A DNA stretch of 64,000 bases from Symsagittifera roscoffensis (Eukaryota; Xenacoelomorpha; Acoela; Convolutidae). How positions within the stretch are numbered: position 1 is the stretch's first letter; each line of letters begins with the position of its first letter. Shown here one piece after another: positions 54,618 through 64,000 of the stretch. The stretch is taken from contig NC_087066.1 in the NCBI RefSeq assembly GCF_963678635.1, positions 48,149,129-48,213,128 of the forward strand, read 5' to 3'. The notes under the pieces are model-generated. The model saw nothing but the letters and a program-made list of their open reading frames with translations, was not told the DNA's origin and ran no database searches. A program made the translations under genes and the position numbers.

Positions 54618-57171
54618 TTCTTAAATGTTGTGCTTGATAGAAAAATTGAAAGTTGCGCCGATAGCGCAATAAAACTTTCATTTAATATATAAGTTACCAC
54701 AACACGATTCCTTTTCAAATCATCAATAGTTTGTGAACACCTAAGATATGCATTTTCATTTTAGTGTCATAGGCAAGAGAATGCGCAGGCAAGTTTTGAA
54801 CGAAATTTTTTTTTGGTATTAAAACAACAGTGTCAATCTGTATGTAACTACTAATGCTTGTATATCCAGGCGCAAAATCTGAAAAAGGGCTTCGAGATCA
54901 ACATTATAAGGTTCACTAGACCTTGACATTACCATGTTTTTAACAAACAGCTTTAAAATTTAGACAAATGCTACCGCAAATACTGCGCTAGGTGATCAAA
55001 GAATGTTCTATTTGGAAATCTAGCTTATTTTCTTCTTTTTGTATCGCTAAATTATTTATTAGTTGAAACCTCATCACATTCTAATATTTATCACCTTTTA
55101 AAATGCTTCGTTAACAGCTCACACGCAGTTTAAAGTTGATCTCATAACTAGCTATCGCTTTCAAATTAATACACAAAATGAATGACGCACAATTGTTCAG
55201 GTTTCTTTAAGCTTGAATATTTATGACGTATTTTGGAAAAAAAACTTCAAGTTCTATGAAAAAAATTGAAAGCATTCTGCAAACTAGACTTTATCATTCT
55301 TCAGTTTACTTGTTTACTTCTTTGGGATGATCCGTCTTCAGACAGTTCGAACCATTGTCACATTTTACAAAATTTGCAAAAAAAAACTTAAAAATGTTTA
55401 GGGTTAATTTTTTTTGCTTGCCATGTGAATTTTCGCTGGATGAAATAACAGATTCGGTGTCCTACATTTTAATAACAATAACGTTAATTTTTCTCTTCCA
55501 ACCAAATTAAATACCCGACAATTTAGCTCCATAATTTAACACAAATCCTTATCTCAACTCCGGCCACAACGAAGTTGATCCTGCAAGTAATGCACGCATC
55601 ACAATGAAAATATAATTTTATGTCAATTGTTTTTGCTAAAACGAGGCTTGTTAATTTCTCATTTAGCATGACAGTGAATTAAATGATCAAGAGAGAATAA
55701 TTTTGTGTGATGATATCAAAAAGCTGAGAATTATAGAATAATCACATTTTTGTTAAGCAATGGAACCCTTAGATTTACTCTTAAGGGGTCCTATCAGCTA
55801 TATCCAACTCATTTTAGTATATCTCGTATCGCAACGTTTTGCAAAAAAAGTCTTTTTTCCCCAACAAAACTACAAAAAAACACGATCGGTTTTTGCAGGC
55901 CCTAAATGATTTAGTACCAAACTGTGGCCTGGAAAAACTTGATCAAATCTCGACCAAGCTGTTTTTCAGTCGTTTCAGAAGGAATTTCACCAAATAACGT
56001 CTCTTATTCTCCACAGAATTAATGAAAAGATGATGAATTAGTTTTTGAAGGGACCAAAGAAACAAATCACTTCCCAGCGTTTGGCCTAAAAATGCGGCGT
56101 TCCCTTGCACTTGAAACAAAAGAAAAAGTCGGCGTGTGCAATGATATGATCGCTCCTGAAAAAAAGAAAAAATTCAGCAGAAACTGTTGAGAATCCAGAA
56201 AATTCAAAATTTTTTTGAAAAACTGTCTCTAGCTTAACTCTACTTTAATAAAAGCACGGTGCCAAACTTAAAGTTTTTCTTCCAACCCTCCATTTGGAAC
56301 CAGCGAGATGCGGCCATGAGTGAAAATGCTGGGCCATCAAATGCTGTCAAAGGATGACCTTGAGTCATCCGATCTAACTTCAGCGGAGCCCACACTAAAC
56401 TGTGGAAAATAATGACAGCTTGCAAAAGGAGGCCATCGAACAAACACTCACTTTTGTCGCTGCATCGATTGGTCATAAATTCACAAAGAAGAAACGTACC
56501 GGATTTTAATTGGAAGAGCTCAAAACGTCATCTCTGTCTGCGAAGACAAAACTTATCTGTAAATTTTCAAAACATCATCTAGTTTGTGTTATTCTTGTTA
56601 CTTTTATTTTATCCTTGTTCGACTCATTCGTACTTTAAAATAAAAATGTTGTCCATTTAAGTTTTGTCAGTTTTTTGAAATAAGGTTTTTTTTGCAAAAT
56701 CTCGCAAAACAGACTACAGGCAAAAATTTGCTAGCAACAATTTCTCCTGCCAAAAAATGATTGTGGTTTGAGCATTTTACGATTTTGCACAGCTGCTGGT
56801 ATTTTTTAGCTTAACTGTAGCCTGACTTGAAGTCCGTTTACGATCGAGTACTGGCAGCAAGCTTTAATCACTTAATCGAAACAAAAATAGCACAGCTCGA
56901 CTCGGATAAGACATATCATCCAATTTGTTGAACATCATTTAAGCTCATTCAAATTTAAAAACAGTAAGCTTCTCGGGAAGTTTATTTTAAATAAGTTAAG
57001 TTTTTAATCTAAATCATTGTATAATCTTATTCATCAAATTATCTTCAATCAACAAAAATAAGCGATAATAAATTTCGAAATTAATTGACTTCCAGTTCTA
57101 TTTACGGTTAACACAAAATTATTTCGTTTTTTTGCCAAATTTTGTTTCATTTCAAGCTCCAATTGATTCTT
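54618..57171. other. 2.5-kb intergenic stretch, nothing recognised
   Basis: AT-rich, no domain-bearing frame or repeat family identified. A 78-codon minus-strand frame at 56240-56476 has no recognisable similarity. Confidence 0.55.
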
Positions 57172-60100
57172 CTACTTTTGATCTCCCTGCTGGTGCTGGT
57201 GCTTCGGCTGTTTGGTGTAGTTGTCGTCGTAGATGAGACTGCCGTTGCTGTCCAGCCACTCGGGGTTGAAGTAGGTACCATTGTTTCCATTCACCTCCAC
57301 CAGTATCTATACGCACACATTTTACTGCAAAATTTTTCACAAGCTAAAACCACCAAATTTGTATCGGATGAACCGCGGACACCATGGATTTTTTTTTCTG
57401 CCATGACAAACATTTGCTTCTGCAACACTGGCCACCAATGTCTGGCGAAAATTGGTCACGGATTTCTCAGTATTATTGGCTTCTATGTTGTTATAAATTG
57501 ATCACAGAATCCGCAACTAACGGAAACTTCAAAGAATTAAGCTTCTATTACGGATTCCGGCGCACCAAAATCACAGTTCCAAAACCCTAATTCCGCAAAA
57601 TCCCAAACTACACACCTAGGGCACCTCTTATCATAATTAGTTCGACCCCCTCACCCGCCAGGGGGCCTCCGTTAGCACTATTTTACGACATTATTTTAAT
57701 GCTGACCAACTCTGAAGTTTTCAAAACGCACCAATAGACAATTCTTTTGGTATGGATAATCAATTGGTTGGTAGAGCGCTCTGAAACAAAAATTAATTTT
57801 CTTGCAAAACCTTCAAATATTTACCCAAAAACGACATTTTGGCACAACTTATCAAGAAATCTGAGCTTTTAGCTAACATAGGGTCTTTTAGTAGCAATAG
57901 AAAGCTTGCCAAATCAATTTCCGTTATCTAAAAAGGTCTACAAAGCAGTTTTCATTTTTCTAAGGAAAAAGTCTGCTCATATCTCCATGCAAAAATCTTA
58001 AAAGCTCCCCCCTGGGTCCAAACATTTATTTTATTCTCATATAAAAATTAGCCTCATAGAGCTTCAAAGCTTTTTAAAAACCGTAACTTACGCTGACCTC
58101 AGGTCTTAATAACAATTAATTTTATTTCGCAGTTTTCTTGAATATAATGCGGCTGAACACTTGTTGAATGGCCAAATTATCAAAAGTCTTAATGAGTGCT
58201 AACAAACGTCTTAACAAAAGTCATAATAGGTTCAAACCGGGAAAAACGGGATCATCTCACCCATGCAGCTTTCCAACCGTCTGTTCCGTGGATGGTTACT
58301 TTCAGTTTGTCAAATATCTCCGTTGAGCTCTTCATGCAGGCGTTACAGGGCATAGACAGGTAGTACGTGTCAATTCTAAACGGCAAAAACTGAACCTGAA
58401 TCCAATTTGAATTAAACCCAACAAGTTTCCCCATTTCACTGTCGTTAATAAATTTCGAGGGCCTTAATTATAAGTTATCACCAGCTCGAAACGAATAAAG
58501 GTAGCTCAGATCTTCTTACATAGTTTTGAATCCATCGAAAAACCTTTAGGATTTTGTTCGATTTTCGATTAACCCAGTGAGGTTCATAATCAGAATAATC
58601 AGCCCAGTTAATTTAGAGTTGTCAAAGAGACAGATAAATCTACAATAAAAATCACCAACATACGAATTTTCACCTTTTTAATAGATTAAGACCATTTATC
58701 CACGAGGGATAGGACCAACATACGAGCTGTACAGCTCATCACGGCGAACCGCTGTTGTGCCCCTGTTTAAGAACTACCAGCAATTTTGTTGGTTATTTTT
58801 CTGGGCTGGGTAATGTTGCTTCACCCTCAAGCTACAAGCACTGTGGTTGTGATCTTCATAAATTTTTCACAGGGTTCCGCGCTGGTATTTCATCTCTATT
58901 TCTGAAGCTATGCACGTCCCCTTTGGCAATAGGGGGAGTATACTTAGTGAGATCCGTTATTCTAAATTCTCACTTTCCTCGCTGTCTGTCGTTGTAGTCT
59001 GGCAGGTCCAGTTTGCCAATGTCGCAGATCTGTCCCCCCAAAGTGTAGGCCTCGTAATAGAAGTCGGAGTTGGATCCTGCCTCGTACACGTCCTGCGTCT
59101 GTTCACTCACCAGGTTGATCACTATACTTACATAACACTTACAATTATGTCACAACCATGAATACAAATAAATAGGTCACAAGGTAGTTCCCAAATGGCT
59201 TCATTCCCAAATGGCATAAAAACAAATGATTGTGAAAAAAATCTAGCAAAACTTGCAAAAATTAAAACCAATTCATTTATTTCTTTTGTTAAATATTCTG
59301 GTTATTTTATTTTAAACAGAATTTAGATCTTACTGCCATTTTTAAAAAAATAGATTATATATGCTATTTGGGAGTTTTACAAATTTTATCCCATTTGGGA
59401 TATTTTTGATGTTTATGCCATTTGGGAATTTTGAAATTTTTATGCCATTTGGGAATTATGCAGATTACGCCTCAAACGGCATAAGTCCCAGCATAAAAAT
59501 TTAAAAATTCCCATACGGCATAAAAATTGTGAAATTCCCAAAAGGCAAAAATAATCAAACTTTTTAAGGTGGCAGTACCATCTGACTTAACTTGAACTTA
59601 AAATAACCGGAAATATCACCCAAAAAAAAAACAAATAAATTTGCTTTCTTTTTTACAAGTTTTGGCAGTTTTCTGAAAGATTATCCCAATATTTTTCGAT
59701 ACCATGCCATTGAGCTTCGAATCTCTGTTTCACGTTGCTAATCATTGCGTTTAGGTTTCGCCAATTTTTTTTCGTTGCGGAAAAACTTCGATTTTTTAAA
59801 TACAAATATCCATCATAAAACAAATTGCAACCCCGTCTCAAATTTTCAACTTGACTTCTGTTAGAATCTGGTAGTTCTGCTGGAATTATTTGTTGAAGAG
59901 TGATTAATGACTTATTGAGAAGTGAAAAAAAGGCGGAAAAACTGTCGTGAAAGCTCTAACATTTCGCGCCTTAAAGTTTCCACACATTTTTTGAAATTGC
60001 TATTGCCATTAGGGAAATAAATTGTTTTTACGCCATTTGAGAGTTATGCTTTTTGGAAGCAACCGTTTTATCTATGGCTAATTAAATTATGTTTTTTTTC

Positions 60101-60530
60101 GGCCAAATGATGTGCTTCAAAATTCTTCAAAAAAGGGTTTGCGCAAGACAGGCGTTGAGTTTTTGCTTTTTTTCGCGATTTTTGTCATTTAATGAGCTAT
60201 TTTAGTCATAATAGCAGTAAGATCACAAAAATATGTCACTTACGACTAGGACATTATTAAAATTTAAACCAAAACTGCGAAAACAATTTTGGTTTGATAA
60301 TTAATGGGAACTTTAGAATTCGACGAAAGATTTTTCTATTTAAAATTGCGAATAACTAATTTTTTTCTATTTTTGCTCATAAAATTTTTCTTTCAATTGT
60401 AAAATTTAATATATCATCATCATCATCATCATTATCATCATCATCATCATCATCATCATAATAATCATCATCATCATCATGATCATCATAATAATCAGCA
60501 TCATCATCATGATCATCATCATCATCATCC

Positions 60531-60566
<36 letters not shown>

Positions 60567-60567
60567 A

Positions 60568-60606
<39 letters not shown>

Positions 60607-62814
60607 AATCAGTGTTTTGATTTATCCACCACTTGTCGAACTCCTAATCTGGGCCTGGCTGGGTTTACCTTTTTGAACCCTAAGATAGGTTTAGTGGATG
60701 AAAACTGCTGCTCTGGAAAAATTGACATGTTATTTTGATAGTAAGTCCTCAACGTTGATCTAGGCCTGGTGTTTCATGGTGTTAGTTTCACTCTTATTAT
60801 CTACAGTCTGATTAAATTCTTTAAAACCCTTTAAAACCCTGATCCTTACCTGGACGTGGTTACATTCTAAATAATCGTAAGTTTTCATCCATTTACCGGC
60901 AAGCATTTTTAAAATCAGGCGCTAGCTCCCTTATATGAGACGCGTTAGAGTGGAGTCCATCCTCACTCATGAGTTTACTAAACCTGAAATGACGATGGCT
61001 GAAATATGGCACTTTAAGCTCTCTGGCGATATTCGAGAAGCAGTCATTGGCTCTACTGATCGTTGCGTGTTTTTCTTTTCTACCGATAAGTTTCATGATT
61101 CGAACCTTGAATTCATTGAACTTTAGGGTTCTGATTAAATAATACATTTCATCAGAAACCAATACAGGGCTCATCAACAGTTTTGACGATTTATCGAGCA
61201 GATTGTTCGTTCCCAAAACAACTTCGTTTTGAATGTTACTGAGCTTCAATTCATGCGTGAAGTTTTTGGTGCACGTGATGGCAATAGTGCCAACCGGGCG
61301 AGAGATAGTGATAGTATTGCGCAAATAAACACCCTAAACAAGAGAGGAACCAAGATTTCAAATTCGCCATTTCTTGGAAAATGAGAGCTCGATAATTTCG
61401 CGGTATGGTTTTTGATTCTTTGAAAGCATACAATTTCGTTTGCGTAGCTCAAAATTTTTCGTTTTAATTATCCCGGCTTTTCTGATTTTCATTCTAATCA
61501 GATCTGAAAACTAGTCTAGGTGATAAGCGGCTCGGAAAAAATGAGTGTTAAGCGTCCGTCTAAACCTTGTTTTATCTCGGTTCTCACGTAGCTGAACAGT
61601 TAGTTTCTTCCACTGACGCGGCCCGCTTACTGAATTTGCTCTATTTCTGAAGGCGTTTTTGTGTTTCCTGACATTAATTTTGCAGTTATTGAATTTTCGT
61701 ACGTCTCCTGATTGTTTAAGATTATAATGTTTTTCAAATAGCCTGGAACTGGTAAACCGTGCACAATTTTATGGACAAATACTAGTAATTTGAAGGTAAT
61801 CCTTTCTACAACGGGCAGCCAGTGCAAACTGTCGTTTAATATAGGATTTTTAAAATCACTTACAGCAGGTGCCATTGTAGCAATCCTTTTCTTTCGTCAT
61901 CAGTGCTCTCCCGCAGATATGAAACGCTCCCGGTCCATCGGTTCTCCTCTCCTCACAACTTCCATCGTCAGTCTGTTCATACCACACACACTCTCTTCTG
62001 GAGGTGGTGGTTCCAGTGCCACAGAAGCAAGGACAGGGGTCGTCCTGCCAGTCGCTCAAGTGGGCACGCCCTGTTTGAAGTCATAGTTTTATAAATAAGG
62101 ATTTAAGGAGAAGTTGTCCTGGAAATTCCCCGGGCTTGAGAGGAAGGGGGTGAATCACCCGGCAGATTTTTGAAAAAGTTAGTCGAAAAAATTAATTTTC
62201 CAAGCATTCCATTCCCAAAATATTAGAAATACACCATTTTACATTTAAAGGATTTGCTATCATCCAAACGATATATGACAAAATTTCATATCAAAACTAA
62301 ATATCCAAGCTCGACCGAAATGCCGATTCCAGGGCAGATCCAATCAAACAAGAATCGTGCTACAGATTTTGGGGGCTGCTATAGAACTTGCTTATATTAT
62401 AAATTATGAGGTAACTATCATTATTGACCTTATTACAAAACTACAATCCAAAAAAGGAAAATGTTGAAAACATAGCTCGATTACTGGTAAAATTAAAGAT
62501 CGTGGCTAATTTTGCATGGAAATTGATTCAAATAGCTCTCAATGGACAATGGGAGTGATATGGTTCCACTAAACTAATCATTGTAAGTGCGGGAAAAAAA
62601 TAGGAAACAGTAAACTGACTCTCGCATTGGGTAGTTTCACCAAGCTCGTTTGAATTGTCCACGGAATCTAGAAGCAAAAAAAAATGTTTCAAATATTTAT
62701 TCAACGGAAGGTTGCAATGTTTTTTTTTCATAATGGAGAAAACTTACCTCGTCCCAGCTTGAATGAATCTCCAGGAAAAACAAATAAAATTGATGCGAAA
62801 AATATTTTTAGCAT
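57172..62814 (-). CDS. Secreted TSP1 + PLAT-like protein, complete six-exon gene
   Basis: Exons on the minus strand: 62748-62814, 62620-62667, 61864-62070, 58974-59121, 58261-58375 and 57172-57306. Lengths 67, 48, 207, 148, 115 and 135 total 720 nt, exactly 239 codons plus TAG, with every junction in phase. Donors are gtaagt, gtcagt, gtaagt, gtgaga and gtgaga. Exon 1 encodes a signal peptide (MLKIFFASILFVFPGDSF). Exon 3 is a thrombospondin-type-1-like, Cys-rich module (HLSDWQDDPCPCFCGTGTTT, RRECVWYEQ, KDCYNGTC). Exons 4-6 resemble a PLAT/LH2 beta-sandwich (VYEAGSNSDFYYEAY, NDRQRGKIDTYYLSMPC, DGWKAAWILVEVNG, TYFNPEWLDSNG). PLAT domains bind proteins or lipid surfaces; the TSP1 module suggests an extracellular matrix or secreted role. 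A His/Gln-rich end (KHQHQQGDQK) follows. I do not know a named orthologue. Intron 3 holds LINE fragments and a microsatellite. Confidence 0.82.
59190..59555. repeat. 'tgccatttgggaatt' foldback repeat (intron of TSP1/PLAT gene)
   Basis: Repeated 'atgccatttgggaatttt' on the plus strand (59350-59460) and its inverse 'aaattcccatacggcataaa' (59500-59545), with outlying copies at 59190-59215 and 60005-60050. It looks like a foldback element. Confidence 0.7.
60413..60608. repeat. (ATC)n microsatellite
   Basis: About 65 trinucleotides of ATC with occasional ATA, GAT and CTC interruptions. The poly-Met and poly-Ile open frames over it are artefacts. Confidence 0.97.
60893..61324 (-). pseudogene. LINE ORF1 esterase (SGNH) fragment
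   Basis: Open frame with the second half of an SGNH esterase of the kind in CR1-type LINE ORF1 proteins: VVLGTNNLLDKSSKLL (block III, GTNN), ARELKVPYFSHRHFR, and LMSEDGLHSN (block V DxxH). The block I serine region is missing. It lies in an intron of the TSP1/PLAT gene, same strand as the ORF2 piece at 61511-61845. In element order it should precede ORF2 but here follows it, so they are separate insertions or rearranged. Confidence 0.65.
61511..61845 (-). pseudogene. LINE ORF2 C-terminal fragment (CR1/L2-like)
   Basis: NDSLHWLPVVERITFKLLVF, then HKIVHGLPVPGYL, is the familiar segment downstream of the RT core in CR1/L2-group LINEs. After a one-base frame change the end reads VSGPRQWKKLTVQLRENRDK and THFFRAAYHLD, then TAG at 61511. 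It is a 5'-truncated 3' end whose upstream edge lies about 20 bp from the exon boundary at 61864. Confidence 0.8.
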
Positions 62815-63261
62815 GTTAACGTTATTCGGCGATTCAAATGAATGAGGAGTTGACCGTCTATAAGTAACTTTCTATTCGCTTAAAATGAAACTTTATGTTT
62901 TGTTTGTTAGATGTTTGCGAAGTTTTTGACATTCAACTAATGTCGGAATGTTGTGGTAGGCATTGATTGTTGACAAGTTGATTGTGAAAACAAAAGCAGA
63001 CAATGAGTATAACGAATATTTGACGACGTCTAAATTCTTACCACTTATCAGCAAGGTCCCATGAGTTAGTATTTTCGGTTCAGATTAATGACAAATACCG
63101 AGACACATCAACTTGAGCACATTGCAAGAAGATTCAAAAAAGTTGCTCATGGAAGGTTTTCAATTGTATAAGAAAGCAAGGGCAGAAAGAAAACCGAAGC
63201 TAAACAGTGCACTTGGATAGGCGCACAATTTTGTGTCTGTATGTTCTCGAATTACACAAAA

Positions 63262-63890
63262 AAAACTCTAAAAATAATTGAAAATTTCCGTGGATTCCTC
63301 GTAAAAACACATGTAAAGTAAAATTTGTCGGCACATTCAACTCGTTGCGGATTCCGCGACGAGCGAATATAGCTAGTAACTTTGGATTCCGGAACTGTAA
63401 GTAGATTCCGCAATATTAAGCGCAAACCGCAACTTTTGTGAGCGGAATCCGCAAATATAGGCATATTGCGCAAATTGTAATTGGATCCCGCAATTTTGTT
63501 TATTACTGAACTTGCATACTCAACATATTTATTATCTTTCATCTATAGCAATGTGAGATGTCAGCGGAATCCAGGAACAAATCTTAAAACATTGGAATTG
63601 TAAAATGTTCCATAATTTGAGTGGTCTCTTAGAAAACTTTCGTGGATTCCGCAAACAAACACCTGTACTGTTATCGGCACACTTGTATCGTTGCGGATTC
63701 CGCAACAAGAAATATAGCTAGTAGTTCTGGATTCCGGAACTGTAAGCAGATTCCGCAATGGTAAGCGCAAACCGCAAATGTAAGTGGAATCCGCATTTTT
63801 TGAGACCAGATTTCGCAAATTTAGGCGGATTGCACAAAATGTAAATAGATTTCGCAACCTTATTTATCACTGAACTTGCATACTCAACGG
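63262..63890. repeat. 362-bp direct duplication rich in 'attccgcaa'
   Basis: Copies at about 63262-63530 and 63620-63890, each running from 'ttccgtggattcc/ttcgtggattccg' through 'ttgcggattccgc', 'atatagctagta', 'gattccggaactgtaag' to 'ctgaacttgcatactcaac'. Short 'attccgcaa' motifs recur inside each copy. A weak relative is at 57480-57600. It is 5' of the TSP1/PLAT gene; 62815-63260 holds no recognised feature. Confidence 0.85.
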
Positions 63891-63892
63891 TA

Positions 63893-64000
63893 CGAAAGTA
63901 ACGGAATATTTGTGCTCGGGGTGGGTTTTTTTTTCTTCAGACAAATTTCGACTTTTCAACTAGCCATTTTTGACAGAATTTTTTTATATCATTCAAAAGA
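63893..64000 (+). repeat. Start of a third copy of the 13042 repeat family
   Basis: Begins 'tacgaaagtaacggaatatt' and matches the first ~110 bp of 13042-13518 closely; it runs off the window. It abuts the preceding duplication directly. Confidence 0.85.

Noticed and set aside
60406-60676. Poly-Met and poly-Ile ORFs
   Set aside because: They are translations of the (ATC)n microsatellite.

Overview
The window is animal (metazoan) nuclear DNA. Split genes have GT-AG introns with matching phases, there is a tektin (a protein of cilia and sperm flagella), a 14-3-3 protein and a secreted TSP1/PLAT-like protein. The background is AT-rich and crowded with minisatellites, foldback repeats, MITEs, LINE and LTR-element remains. 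I cannot place it in a phylum from the sequence. One 200-N assembly gap lies at 51452-51651.

Layout. 1-8 kb: the last two exons of a tektin (+), a 35/32-bp minisatellite, then an intronless 14-3-3 gene (+). 8-16 kb: mostly repeats, with a hairpin, long inverted copies of one repeat family around a possible membrane-protein exon (-), a hAT-type MITE with target duplications, and a decayed FLYWCH/MULE transposase (+). 16.08-38.87 kb: one very large LTR retrotransposon on the minus strand, GC-richer than its surroundings. 38.9-49.2 kb: MITEs (one with a perfect 9-bp target duplication), two possible host exons, and a truncated second Ty3/gypsy element (+). 49.8-52.7 kb: exons of a secreted-protein gene (-) interrupted by an inverted repeat and the gap. 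53.1-54.5 kb: an ~86-bp degenerate satellite. 57.2-62.8 kb: a complete six-exon gene (-) for a ~239-residue secreted TSP1 + PLAT-like protein, with LINE fragments and an (ATC)n tract in one intron.

The most unusual object is the 22.8-kb LTR element. It has gag, protease, RT/RNase H and integrase in Ty3/gypsy order, a primer-binding site close to tRNA-Asn, and LTRs about 98% identical where they overlap. Pol runs on in the same frame, past the integrase, into a macro-domain-like segment. After an AT-rich spacer containing a good splice acceptor there is a second coding block of almost 8 kb. It encodes a coiled-coil/basic segment, an SGNH-hydrolase domain with S/D/H signature residues, a second degenerate SGNH-like domain, and a long region I cannot assign. 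The copy is dead: it has many in-frame stops and frameshifts. The architecture (Pol-macro plus a huge SGNH-bearing accessory polyprotein) is the best candidate here for an undescribed system.
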